Below are positions 1-8,960 of a DNA stretch of 52,247 nucleotides, in pieces. Within the stretch, counting starts at the first letter, position 1. Each line of letters opens with the position of its first letter. The DNA comes from an uncultured Oscillospiraceae bacterium (GTDB lineage: Bacteria; Bacillota; Clostridia; Oscillospirales; Oscillospiraceae): the NCBI GenBank assembly GCA_934622035.1, contig CAKTVG010000019.1:1-52247 (forward strand), given 5' to 3'. The notes beneath the pieces were generated by a model that saw only the letters and a program-made list of their open reading frames with translations, was not told where the DNA came from and made no database searches. A program made the translations under genes and the position numbers.

Positions 1-1
1 G

Positions 2-77
2 TGGTGGGAACAACAGGGCTCGAACCTGTGACCCCATGCTTGTAAGGCATGTGCTCTCCCAGCTGAGCTATGCTCCC
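2..77 (-). tRNA. tRNA-Val (anticodon TAC)
   Basis: Read on the minus strand, this folds as a full cloverleaf. The 7-bp acceptor stem pairs GGGAGCA with TGTTCCC (one G-U), the D-arm contains AGCTCAGCTGGGAGAGC, and the T-arm contains GGTTCGAGCC. The anticodon stem CATGC/GCATG closes the loop CTTACAA, which gives anticodon TAC (valine, GUA codons). CCA is encoded at the 3' end. It lies downstream of hslO but has its own promoter at 118-146. Confidence 0.95.
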
Positions 78-117
78 TCAACCGCCGCCGTGCTGCTTTG
101 CATCAGCGACGGTCTTT

Positions 118-146
118 ATTATACACACGTCCCCCCACTTTGTCAA
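118..146 (-). promoter_or_regulatory. Consensus sigma-A promoter of tRNA-Val
   Basis: The minus strand has a perfect -35 TTGACA (141-146), a 17-bp spacer with a G6 run, and a perfect -10 TATAAT (118-123). Transcription would start near 111 and run into the tRNA 34 bases later. Both hexamers match consensus, as expected for a stable-RNA gene. Confidence 0.9.
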
Positions 147-176
147 GCATAATTTCTATTTTTTCAAAATTCTTTT

Positions 177-1052
177 TCAGACCGTTTTCAGCAGCTCTGC
201 AATCTCCTCCGGCGTGAAGGTATAGACCGTGTCACAGAACTGACACTCGATCTGGATGGGCTTCCCCTCATCCACGATCTCCTGCAAATCCTTGCGGCCG
301 ATGGCAATCAGCGTGGAGGTCACGCGCTCGCGTGAGCAGTAGCAGCGGTATTCCACCGGCTCACGTTCGAAGATCTCCAGCTCACAGCCGGGCATCACGC
401 GGCGCAGCAGCTCCTCCGGTGTAATACCGGCATCCAGCAGCGGTGTGACCGGGCCTGCCTCACGGATTCCCGCCTCAAGGCGGTCGATCGTATCATCCGG
501 CGCGCCGGGCAGCAGCTGCAAAAGATAACCTCCTGCGGCGCGCACCCGGTGATTCTCGGCCACCAGAACGCCCAAAGCGCAGGCGGTGGGAATCTGCTCG
601 CTCTGCGCGAAATAGGCCGTCACATCCTCGGCAATCTCGCCGGAGACGAGCTTGATGCTGCCGATGTACGGCTCCTTCATCTGAAGGTCACGGATGACCG
701 TCAGCATGCCGTCAGTTCCGACAGCAGCGCCGACATCCAGCTTCCCTGCATACTTTTCCAGCAGCGTAATGCCCGGATTCTGCACGTAGCCGCGGACGTT
801 GCCCTCAGCATCGGAGGTCGCCAGAATCGTGCCAAGCGGACCGCCGCCCTTGATCTGAAGCGTCAGAGCGCCGTTTTCCACCTTCTGCATATTGCCCATC
901 ATCGATGCCGCCGTGAGAACGCGCCCCAGCGCAGCAGTTGCGGTCGGGGTTGTTTTATGAATGCAGCGCGCACGCTCCACGATTCCTGCGGAGGTGATCG
1001 CCGCCGCCTTGACAAAGCCGTCCTTCGTCATTGCGCGAACGATATAGTCCAT
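177..1052 (-). CDS. hslO: Hsp33 redox-regulated holdase chaperone
   Basis: Cytoplasmic chaperone that is switched on by oxidation and binds unfolding proteins. The protein is 291 residues from the chosen ATG at 1052, which has an AAGGAG site 8 bases upstream; an upstream in-frame start at 1112 would overlap the previous gene and lacks such a site. The C-terminal redox switch is intact: Cys237-x-Cys239, then Cys270-x2-Cys273, matching the family CXC-X(27-32)-CXXC zinc motif. It follows the methyltransferase by 7 bases, with its ribosome site inside that gene, so the two are probably co-transcribed with yerC. Identification is secure. Confidence 0.95.
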   Translation of the reverse strand: MDYIVRAMTKDGFVKAAAITSAGIVERARCIHKTTPTATAALGRVLTAASMMGNMQKVENGALTLQIKGGGPLGTILATSDAEGNVRGYVQNPGITLLEKYAGKLDVGAAVGTDGMLTVIRDLQMKEPYIGSIKLVSGEIAEDVTAYFAQSEQIPTACALGVLVAENHRVRAAGGYLLQLLPGAPDDTIDRLEAGIREAGPVTPLLDAGITPEELLRRVMPGCELEIFEREPVEYRCYCSRERVTSTLIAIGRKDLQEIVDEGKPIQIECQFCDTVYTFTPEEIAELLKTV

Positions 1053-1059
1053 TGTAAGT

Positions 1060-1797
1060 TCACTCCTTAAAGGCTGCAAAATAGATTCGCTGCTCCTGCG
1101 GCCGCGGCGCATTCAGGGTGCGGTCGCCGTATTGCTCCACGTGGGCAAATCCTGCCTCCGTGAGCCATTTGACGAGCGTCTCCGGCTCGTAGGCGTATTC
1201 GCAGTGCTGCTCGAAGCTGCGCTCCCAGAGCGCTCCTGCGCGCTGGAAAAGGTCGATACCGTAATAGCAGCGATTCTCCTCAAACTCCGCACGCCAGACG
1301 CAGTAGCTGTCCTCGTTTTCATCGAGAAACACCTGCCCGTCCAGTTCTCTGAGCTTATAGGGCGTATTGATATCAAAAAGAAAGACACCGCCGGGACGCA
1401 GCGCCTGATAGACGCGATGAAACGCCGCTGCGCAGTCCTCCGGCTCGTCCAGATAATTCAGGCTGTCCAGCAGGCAGACGACCAGCTCCACCGGCGCAGG
1501 CAGGCGCAGCCGCTGCATGGGCTGGCAGATGAAGTAAGGCGCATTTTCCTCCAGCTCCGCCGCCTTCGACGCGGCGACGGTGAGCATTTCCTCGGAAATG
1601 TCCGCGCCCAGCACCTGATAGCCGCGCTGCGCCAGCAGGATGGACATGGAACCCGTTCCGCAGGCGAGATCCAGCACGGTTTGCGGCGTTTTTCCATGCC
1701 TGCGAAGAATTTCTTCAATGAAGGACAGAACCTCCTCGTAGGGAATATCTCGCGTTAAACCGTCATAAGCGCCTGCGAGAGTCTCGTAGGCGCTCAT
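1060..1797 (-). CDS. Class I SAM-dependent methyltransferase
   Basis: A 245-residue soluble protein with a Rossmann methyltransferase fold. Motif I VLDLACGTGS is at residues 41-50, an acidic residue follows in GADIS for the SAM ribose, and a GGVFLFDIN stretch forms the later core strand. The family covers small-molecule, rRNA and protein methylation, and nothing here fixes the substrate. Its ATG overlaps the yerC stop by 4 bases (ATGA), which suggests translational coupling, and it is followed closely by hslO. Confidence 0.85.
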   Translation of the reverse strand: MSAYETLAGAYDGLTRDIPYEEVLSFIEEILRRHGKTPQTVLDLACGTGSMSILLAQRGYQVLGADISEEMLTVAASKAAELEENAPYFICQPMQRLRLPAPVELVVCLLDSLNYLDEPEDCAAAFHRVYQALRPGGVFLFDINTPYKLRELDGQVFLDENEDSYCVWRAEFEENRCYYGIDLFQRAGALWERSFEQHCEYAYEPETLVKWLTEAGFAHVEQYGDRTLNAPRPQEQRIYFAAFKE

Positions 1798-2093
1798 TTT
1801 TCTTCTTCCTCCATGCGCGAAAAGACCAGCTCATAGCCGCCGGGGCCGCTGAGCAGACTGCGGTTCACGCGGCTGATCGTCGCGGAGCTGGCACTGGTCT
1901 CCTCCAGAATGTCATGGTATATTTTCCCGGCACGAAGCAGCTTTGCAACATCATAGCGCTGCTCCATTGCCTTCAATTCGGCCTGCGTGCATAGGTCATA
2001 AAAAAACTGATAGCACTCCTCCGGCGTTTTCAGCTTGAGGATTGCCTGATACAGTTCACTGGTGGGGTCGGAATTCCTGTTTCGGTTGTTCAT
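1794..2093 (-). CDS. yerC: YerC/YecD-type TrpR-like DNA-binding protein
   Basis: A 99-residue protein resembling the Firmicute YerC family, which shares the helix-turn-helix fold of the Trp repressor. The sequence has an N-terminal helical part (ELYQAILKLKTPEECYQF) and the HTH region EETSASSATISRVNRSL with the conserved SxATISR core. An ATG start at 2093 is preceded by GGAGGG; a longer frame reaching 2195 would run into the ftsZ terminator and was rejected. It is the first gene of an operon with the methyltransferase and hslO. Its target is unknown; tryptophan control should not be assumed. Confidence 0.85.
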   Translation of the reverse strand: MNNRNRNSDPTSELYQAILKLKTPEECYQFFYDLCTQAELKAMEQRYDVAKLLRAGKIYHDILEETSASSATISRVNRSLLSGPGGYELVFSRMEEEEK

Positions 2094-2115
2094 ACGGAGC
2101 CCTCCATTCCTGGCT

Positions 2116-2144
2116 ATTCTACCATAGCGGCAGACGAAAGTAAA
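2116..2144 (-). promoter_or_regulatory. Predicted promoter for yerC-methyltransferase-hslO
   Basis: The minus strand has -35 TTTACT (2139-2144), a 17-bp spacer and -10 TAGAAT (2116-2121). It lies between the ftsZ terminator and yerC, where an operon promoter is needed. The hexamers are 4/6 and 5/6 matches, so this is moderate evidence. Confidence 0.6.
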
Positions 2145-2152
2145 GGGGCAGT

Positions 2153-2180
2153 AAAACAGAGCGCCGATGCCGACGCTCTG
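2153..2180 (-). terminator. Possible intrinsic terminator after ftsZ
   Basis: A 7-bp stem (CAGAGCG with CGCTCTG) encloses a 10-base loop and is followed on the minus strand by TTTT. It lies 15 bases past the ftsZ stop. The U tract is short, so termination may be partial. Confidence 0.6.
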
Positions 2181-2195
2181 TTTCATTCTCAGCAA

Positions 2196-3281
<1,086 letters not shown>

Positions 3282-3361
3282 TTCGATCTCCTCCTATGTA
3301 TCTTAAAAAGAATGGGTGCAATTGCAGCACACAGTTACTATATGCAGATTTATACTTTTTT

Positions 3362-3390
3362 ATTTTATCCTGTAATTTCCCTCAGGTCAA
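3362..3390 (-). promoter_or_regulatory. Predicted ftsZ promoter
   Basis: Minus strand: -35 TTGACC (3385-3390), 17-bp spacer, -10 TAAAAT (3362-3367). It sits in the A+T-rich gap between ftsQ and ftsZ and would give a leader of about 75 bases. This would allow ftsZ to be expressed separately from the long dcw transcript. Confidence 0.75.
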
Positions 3391-3420
3391 TAGAAATTCG
3401 GAAAATTCACAAAATATTTC

Positions 3421-4335
3421 TTATTTACTTGGGGTAAAACGCGCCTCGCTGCCCTCGCTGAAGGACAGGTCGATGGTTCCGGTCTGATAATCGTCCAGAT
3501 TCTTCAGAACCTCCTTGAGGTATTCCAGCTTATAGGCCAGGTTATCCTTATTGCCCAGCTTGACACAGTATTGATCGCCATACCAGAACGACAGGTCATA
3601 TGAGGACGGAATGTCCACGGAAACAACCTTTTTGGAAAGGTCGGAGGCCTCCAGCTCCTGCAGGAGCGCCTGCATCGCATCGAGCTGTCCCTCGCCCGCA
3701 ACCGCATCGGCGGCGGCGATCGTGATTCTCTGACCGACGACGGGATCGGAGATGACAAAGCCGCCGATGGCAATGTGACTCTTTGCGTTCTGCGCGTCCG
3801 TTTTCTCCGTGATCTTGCCGTCGGAGGTCACGAGGTAGTATTCCTCGGACGTATCGCGAACGGCGTAGGTCACCTCATATTCCGTGACGCTTAGCTTCAA
3901 GGTATCCGGCAGGCTGCGCGTCACCTGAACGCTTTTCACATAAGGCAGCGCCGCCATGATATTCCCCGCCGTCTTTGCGCGGGAAATCGTCAATAGATTA
4001 TCGCCCTGCGCGACGCCGCAGGCGGAAATGATCTCGTCGGCAGTGTAGTATGTGCTCCCCGCTACCTGAATATCCCGAACGCGGAAGAAAATGACCATGC
4101 TCAGCACAAAGGCCGCCACAATTGCCGCCATAATCAGAATACGTTTCCAGACGGCGCTGCTGATGCGGCGGCGCGTGCGGTGCTTCGCCTTGCGCTTCTG
4201 CTTTTCGCGCAGCGCGTCCAGCCGTTCGCGTTCCCGCCGCTCCAGGCGGCGGCGCTCCGCTGCCTGTGCAGCACGGGAGTTTCGCTCCGGCGGTTTTCGC
4301 CTCTGTCGTTCGTTTTGTCTTTCGTCCTGTTCCAT
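3421..4335 (-). CDS. ftsQ: Division protein FtsQ/DivIB
   Basis: Bitopic membrane protein of the divisome that links FtsL/FtsB-type partners and septal wall synthesis. The 304 residues comprise a very basic, Glu/Arg-rich cytoplasmic tail (1-60), one transmembrane helix (about 64-85), and an extracytoplasmic POTRA domain starting at VRDIQVAGSTYYTADEI and including the typical PYVKSVQVTRSLPDTLKLSV pattern. The ATG starts 3 bases after murA ends. The highly charged tail is probably helical and may be a coiled coil. Confidence 0.88.
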   Translation of the reverse strand: MEQDERQNERQRRKPPERNSRAAQAAERRRLERRERERLDALREKQKRKAKHRTRRRISSAVWKRILIMAAIVAAFVLSMVIFFRVRDIQVAGSTYYTADEIISACGVAQGDNLLTISRAKTAGNIMAALPYVKSVQVTRSLPDTLKLSVTEYEVTYAVRDTSEEYYLVTSDGKITEKTDAQNAKSHIAIGGFVISDPVVGQRITIAAADAVAGEGQLDAMQALLQELEASDLSKKVVSVDIPSSYDLSFWYGDQYCVKLGNKDNLAYKLEYLKEVLKNLDDYQTGTIDLSFSEGSEARFTPSK

Positions 4336-4338
4336 GGG

Positions 4339-5586
4339 TCAGTTACTCCGTTCTATCGCCGCGCCGCAGGCTTGCAGCACCGGCACAAAATCCGCGTAGC
4401 CACGTTCGATGTGCTCCGCTTCCGTTATCACGCTCTCCCCCTGTGCGCACAGGGCGGCAATCACCATCGCCGCGCCGCCGCGCAGATCGGTCGCCTCTGC
4501 ACGCGCGCCGTACAGCGTCTTCACGCCCGTCACGACCGCGTGCGTCTTCGCCGCGAGAATCTGTGCGCCCATCCGGCGAAGCGCCGGGACATGGCGCAGC
4601 CGGTCGGAAAAAATTGTCTCTTCAAATACGCTCACGCCCTCTGCCACGGCCATTGCCGCCATCATGGGCGCCTGTGCGTCCGTGGGAAAGCCGTCGTAGG
4701 GCGCCGTGCGGATGGGGCTGACCGCCCGCAGACTCCGGCAGCGCAGCCGCAGGCTGTGTCCCCCCACCGTCAGCTCACAGCCGGCGCGGGAAAGCAGCTC
4801 CGTCACGGCCGTCAGGTGCTCCGGACAAAGCTCCGTCAGCAGGAGGTCGCCGCGCGTTGCCGCCGCGGCAATGAGATAGGTCGCCGCCTCGATGCGGTCC
4901 GGCATGACACGGTAGGCGCAGCCGGTCAGCGGCACGCCGCCGCGCACCCGCAGGACGCTTCCCTTCTCCGCGATTTCCGCCCCGCAGGCACGTAAAAACA
5001 AAACCAGATCCGCAATTTCCGGTTCAAGCGCCGCATTGCAGATGTTCACCTCGCCCGGGCAGGCCAGCGCAGCAAGCAGAAGGTTCTCCGTTGCGCCGAC
5101 GCTGGGAAAGGGCAGCGCAATTGTGCAGGGCTGCGGATTTGCCATTGTGCAGACAATGCGTTCGCCCCGCGCTTCGACCTCTGCGCCCATGCGGCGCAGG
5201 CCGAAAAGATGTAAATCGATTGGGCGCTCCCCGAGGACGCAGCCGCCGGGCAGTGAGATTTCCGCGCGGCCGAAGCGAGTCAGAAGCGCGCCAAGGAAGA
5301 GCACCGCCGCGCGCATGCGCCGCATCAGGCGGGCGGGAATGTCCGTCCGGTTTGCACCGGAGGCATCCACCTCTACCCTGTCCGCGCTGCGCCGGGCAGC
5401 GCAGCCGAGATGGCGCAGGATGTCCAGCGCCGTGTCCACGTCGCGAATGGCGGGGCAATTGGTCAGCGTGCACCGTCCGCCCACTGCGACGGCCGCCGCC
5501 AGCAGCGGCAGCACGCTGTTTTTCGCGCCGTGAATTGCAATCGTTCCTTGCAGCGGCGCACCGCCGCTGATATGATAAGCCACCAT
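4339..5586 (-). CDS. murA: UDP-GlcNAc 1-carboxyvinyltransferase MurA
   Basis: Catalyses the first committed step of peptidoglycan synthesis, transferring enolpyruvate from PEP to UDP-GlcNAc in the cytosol. It is 415 residues from ATG 5586, which has a GGAGG site; an in-frame ATG 30 bases upstream lacks one. Active-site features are present: AKN at 21-23, the fosfomycin-reactive Cys116 in LPGGCVLG, and RPIDLH just after. The paralogue type (MurA1 or MurA2) cannot be told by eye. It occupies the position where murB often lies in Firmicute dcw clusters. Confidence 0.95.
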   Translation of the reverse strand: MVAYHISGGAPLQGTIAIHGAKNSVLPLLAAAVAVGGRCTLTNCPAIRDVDTALDILRHLGCAARRSADRVEVDASGANRTDIPARLMRRMRAAVLFLGALLTRFGRAEISLPGGCVLGERPIDLHLFGLRRMGAEVEARGERIVCTMANPQPCTIALPFPSVGATENLLLAALACPGEVNICNAALEPEIADLVLFLRACGAEIAEKGSVLRVRGGVPLTGCAYRVMPDRIEAATYLIAAAATRGDLLLTELCPEHLTAVTELLSRAGCELTVGGHSLRLRCRSLRAVSPIRTAPYDGFPTDAQAPMMAAMAVAEGVSVFEETIFSDRLRHVPALRRMGAQILAAKTHAVVTGVKTLYGARAEATDLRGGAAMVIAALCAQGESVITEAEHIERGYADFVPVLQACGAAIERSN

Positions 5587-5634
5587 AGGCAAACCTCCGC
5601 AAGCAGGATGCCCCATCCTATGCGGCGGCCGCGT

Positions 5635-6756
5635 TCAGCGTGCCTTGGCAAGCTCCGTTATGATCGTATAGATTCTCTGCGTGGAATCCAGCACGGCAAG
5701 CTCCCGCAGATTTCTGCGCATCGCCTCCCGGCGGGGTGCATCCTCCAGCAGCTCCTTTGCCGTCCGGTAGAGCAGTGCGCCGTCGCATTCGTTTTCGCGA
5801 AGAACGACCGCCGCGCCGTGCTTTTCCAGTATTCTTGCATTCTTTTCCTGATGGTTATTGGTCACATTCGGCGAGGGAACAATGATGCAGGGCGTTCCGG
5901 CAACGGCGATTTCGTTGAGCGTAGACGCACCGGCGCGGCTGATGATGAGATCCGCCGCCGCCATCAATTCCGGCATGTTATAGATATATTCCTGCATCAC
6001 GATCCGCGGATGCGCCGCAAGGTCAATCCCCTGCTCCTTCACATACTCCGGCATCCATTTCCAGCCGTAGGAGCCGGTCGCGTGGATGTGGCGCCAATTC
6101 TCGCCGCACTCCAGGCGCATAAATTCCGCGATTTTTTTGTTCATTTCCCGTGCGCCCAGGCTGCCCCAAGCGGAGATCACCAGCGGTTCTTCCCCCAGGG
6201 CCAGCTTTTTTCTGGCCTCTGCGCGGGTGGTATAGAGGAATTCCTCACGTACCGGCATGCCGACGACCTCCACACGCTCCTTATTGCGGTAAGCGCCGCG
6301 GCATTCCTCAAAGCTGACGAGGATTTTATCCACGCGGTCGGCAACCATCCGCGTCGCCAGTCCCGGCACGGCGTTCGACTCGTGCACCGCCGTCGGAATT
6401 CCCCGGCGCGTTCCCTGCTTCAGCATGGGAAAGCTGGCATAGCCGCCGGTGCCGAGAATGACGTCCGGCTTGAATTCATCGATGATCTCGTTTGCCCGCC
6501 GGAGCGCACGCCGCAGCTCAATGGCCGTGCGTACATTGTGGCGCAGCGCGGAGAAGGACAATTTGCGCAGGTAGCTGGCGACCGTCAGCGTTTCCAAGCA
6601 AAAGCCCTCGCGCGGGATGAGATTGGCCTCCATCCCGTCCACCGCACCGACAAAGAGGATCTCGGCGTCCGGCCTGCGCTCCCGCAGCAGCTTCGCAACG
6701 GCCAGCGCCGGATTGATGTGTCCGCCGGTTCCGCCGCAGGTAAAAATCACCCTCAA
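5635..6756 (-). CDS. murG: Lipid II synthase MurG (TTG start)
   Basis: Membrane-associated GT28 glycosyltransferase that adds GlcNAc to lipid I, giving lipid II. The N-terminal GGTGGHINPA loop (8-17) and the C-terminal donor-site segment ISRAGASTLNEI are present. The start chosen is TTG at 6756: it directly precedes the conserved RVIFTCGGTGGH, has AAGGAGG at 6765-6771, and gives 373 residues, normal for MurG. The only upstream ATG (6822) would overlap ftsW by 53 bases. Confidence 0.95.
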   Translation of the reverse strand: MRVIFTCGGTGGHINPALAVAKLLRERRPDAEILFVGAVDGMEANLIPREGFCLETLTVASYLRKLSFSALRHNVRTAIELRRALRRANEIIDEFKPDVILGTGGYASFPMLKQGTRRGIPTAVHESNAVPGLATRMVADRVDKILVSFEECRGAYRNKERVEVVGMPVREEFLYTTRAEARKKLALGEEPLVISAWGSLGAREMNKKIAEFMRLECGENWRHIHATGSYGWKWMPEYVKEQGIDLAAHPRIVMQEYIYNMPELMAAADLIISRAGASTLNEIAVAGTPCIIVPSPNVTNNHQEKNARILEKHGAAVVLRENECDGALLYRTAKELLEDAPRREAMRRNLRELAVLDSTQRIYTIITELAKAR

Positions 6757-6769
6757 ACCAGACGCCTCC

Positions 6770-7915
6770 TTAATTCTGAGAAATACTTCGGGAAATATTG
6801 AGCATAATGCCGTTTTCGGCAAGCTGCATGATCAGCGCCGTGCCGCCGGAAGAGAAAAACGGGAGAGAAATGCCCGTTGAGGGCAGCAAATTTGTTACAA
6901 CGGCCACATTCAGGAAAACCTGAATGGCAAGCAGCGTTGTCAGGCCCGCGCCCAGCAGCATGGAAAAACGGTCACGCGCATGCATGGCAATCCAATAGCC
7001 GCGCAGAATCAGCAGGGCAAACAGGATCAGAATGCCGATGGCGCCGATGAAGCCCAGCTCCTCGCAGACAATGGCGAAAATATAATCGTTGTGCTCCTCG
7101 GGAAGATACAAATACTTCTGGCGGCTGCGGCCGAAGCCAAGTCCGGTCAGTCCGCCGGAGCCGATGGCGTACTGGGATTGCAGGATTTGCAGTCCCTTGT
7201 CCAGCGGATCGGACTCCGGGTCGAGCCAGGCGGTAATGCGGTCAGCCGTGTAGCCCTTGGTGAGCAGATAAATCGCCGCCAGTCCGGCAACGAGCACAAC
7301 AAGGCCGACCAGGAATTTCCAGTTTGTTCCGCCGATGAGCATCAGGATGAAGCCCAGCGCCAGAATGATAAGCGTGGCGGACATGTGCGGCTCCAGATAC
7401 AGCAGCACGGCAATCACGCCGAGAATCAGCATATAGGGCGCAAAGCCGTATTTGAACGTCTTCATGTCCCGCGTATGTGCCGCCATGATCGCCGCGAAGG
7501 AGACAATCACGGCAAATTTCGCAATTTCCGAGGGCTGGAATTGGGTAAAGCCAAGGCTGATCCAGCGCTTTGCGCCGCCGACTCTTGTACCGATCAAGGG
7601 CACGAGCGCCAGCAGAATTACGGAAACCGCCAGGATCAACAGCGAGAGCTTCTGGTACCATTCATAGGGGATGCGGCTGAAGAGAAACAGCGCGCCCATG
7701 CCCATGATGGCAAACAGCAGCTGGCTGATAAAATACCGCGCGGAGTTTCCGGTTTTATAGTAGGCTCTGGCATAGCTCGCGGAAAAGAGCATAATCAGCC
7801 CGATGACCACCAGAAGCACCGTCAGGACAAGATACGGCACGTCGATCATGCCGCGATCCGTTTCCAACGTGCGGGCATTATTCTCGAGCGATGCTTCTTT
7901 GCTTTTTCGGAACAC
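6770..7915 (-). CDS. ftsW: FtsW/RodA/SpoVE-family SEDS glycosyltransferase
   Basis: Polytopic SEDS peptidoglycan polymerase that works with a class B PBP. The 381 residues contain about ten transmembrane segments, the conserved large extracellular-loop region, and the late FSSGGTALI motif. The start is GTG at 7915 with GGAGG 7 bases upstream. Its dcw position, directly after mraY and before murG, matches ftsW/spoVE in Clostridia, and its likely partner is the PASTA PBP encoded four genes upstream. Whether it serves vegetative septa, spores or both is not visible. Confidence 0.92.
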   Translation of the reverse strand: MFRKSKEASLENNARTLETDRGMIDVPYLVLTVLLVVIGLIMLFSASYARAYYKTGNSARYFISQLLFAIMGMGALFLFSRIPYEWYQKLSLLILAVSVILLALVPLIGTRVGGAKRWISLGFTQFQPSEIAKFAVIVSFAAIMAAHTRDMKTFKYGFAPYMLILGVIAVLLYLEPHMSATLIILALGFILMLIGGTNWKFLVGLVVLVAGLAAIYLLTKGYTADRITAWLDPESDPLDKGLQILQSQYAIGSGGLTGLGFGRSRQKYLYLPEEHNDYIFAIVCEELGFIGAIGILILFALLILRGYWIAMHARDRFSMLLGAGLTTLLAIQVFLNVAVVTNLLPSTGISLPFFSSGGTALIMQLAENGIMLNISRSISQN

Positions 7916-7942
7916 GCCTATGCCTCCCCTCCGTGCGGGAGC

Positions 7943-8944
7943 TTATGCAAGCCAGGCCCGCACGCCAAACCACGCGACAATACACATGGCGACAGTAACT
8001 GAAACAAACACGACCCAGATTTTCTTCTCCGACCAGCCGCACATTTCAAAATGATGATGGATCGGCGCCATTTTAAAAATGCGCTTGCCATGCGTCAGCT
8101 TGAAATAGGCAACCTGCAAAATATCGGAAAGGGTCTCGATGATATAGATAATACCGACCAGCAGAAGGATCAGCGGCATATCCAGCGCAAAGGCCATGCC
8201 GCAAACTGCGCCGCCCAGGAAGAGCGAACCGGTGTCGCCCATAAAGACCTTTGCGGGATAGAAGTTATAGACCAGGAAGCCGCCGAGGCCGCCGAGCAGC
8301 GCCGCCGGGAAGGTCGCAAGGCCCATCTTATCCTTCAGGATTGCGGTCAGAACAAAGAACAGCATGACCGGCATCGTCACGCCGGTGGCAAGGCCGTCAA
8401 TGCCGTCGGTCAGATTGACCGCGTTGACGCAGCCGACGATCACAAACACCGCAAAGGCCAGATAGGCGACCGGCGGAATTCCGGTGATCGGCTCCTTGAC
8501 AAAGGGAATGTACAGATCGCAGGTCAACGCGCCGTGGCGATAGAGGAAAAACAGGAAGGCCGCAGCGGCAACGATCTGAAGCAGCAGCTTCTGCATGCCC
8601 GTCAGGCCGAGGTTGCGTTTCTTCTTGACCTTGATGAAGTCGTCCGCAAAGCCGATCAGGCCGAAGGCCAGCGCAAGCGCCAGCACCAGCAGATGCGAAT
8701 ACTCTCCCTGACGCACGGCAAACCAACCGGTCGCAATGCACAGAAGCGATGCCGCAATGAACACCAGGCCGCCCATCGTGGGCGTGCCGGCCTTTCCGTT
8801 GTGCCACTTCGGGCCAACCTCACGGATGGACTGTCCTGCCTTCAGCGCGCGCAGGGCAGGAATCAGGTATTTTCCCAGCACCAGCGCCAGCACGAAGCCG
8901 GAGATCAAAGAAACCAGCACCAAAAGCAGTTCCCGGTTAGACAT
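7943..8944 (-). CDS. mraY: Phospho-MurNAc-pentapeptide translocase MraY
   Basis: Integral membrane enzyme that moves phospho-MurNAc-pentapeptide onto undecaprenyl phosphate to make lipid I. It is 333 residues with about ten transmembrane helices. Family signatures are all visible: TPTMGG near 54-59, the Mg-binding Asp pair DDFIKV at 101-106, NAVNLTDGIDGLATG at 174-188, and the HHH triad at 296-298. It is followed directly by ftsW; murD, usually between them in Firmicutes, is missing. Confidence 0.97.
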   Translation of the reverse strand: MSNRELLLVLVSLISGFVLALVLGKYLIPALRALKAGQSIREVGPKWHNGKAGTPTMGGLVFIAASLLCIATGWFAVRQGEYSHLLVLALALAFGLIGFADDFIKVKKKRNLGLTGMQKLLLQIVAAAAFLFFLYRHGALTCDLYIPFVKEPITGIPPVAYLAFAVFVIVGCVNAVNLTDGIDGLATGVTMPVMLFFVLTAILKDKMGLATFPAALLGGLGGFLVYNFYPAKVFMGDTGSLFLGGAVCGMAFALDMPLILLLVGIIYIIETLSDILQVAYFKLTHGKRIFKMAPIHHHFEMCGWSEKKIWVVFVSVTVAMCIVAWFGVRAWLA

Positions 8945-8960
8945 GATAATTTTCCCCCAT

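Noticed and set aside
1794..2195. Longer 133-residue YerC with hydrophobic N-terminus
   Set aside because: The extra part translates the ftsZ terminator and promoter region; the ATG at 2093 has a proper ribosome site and family length.
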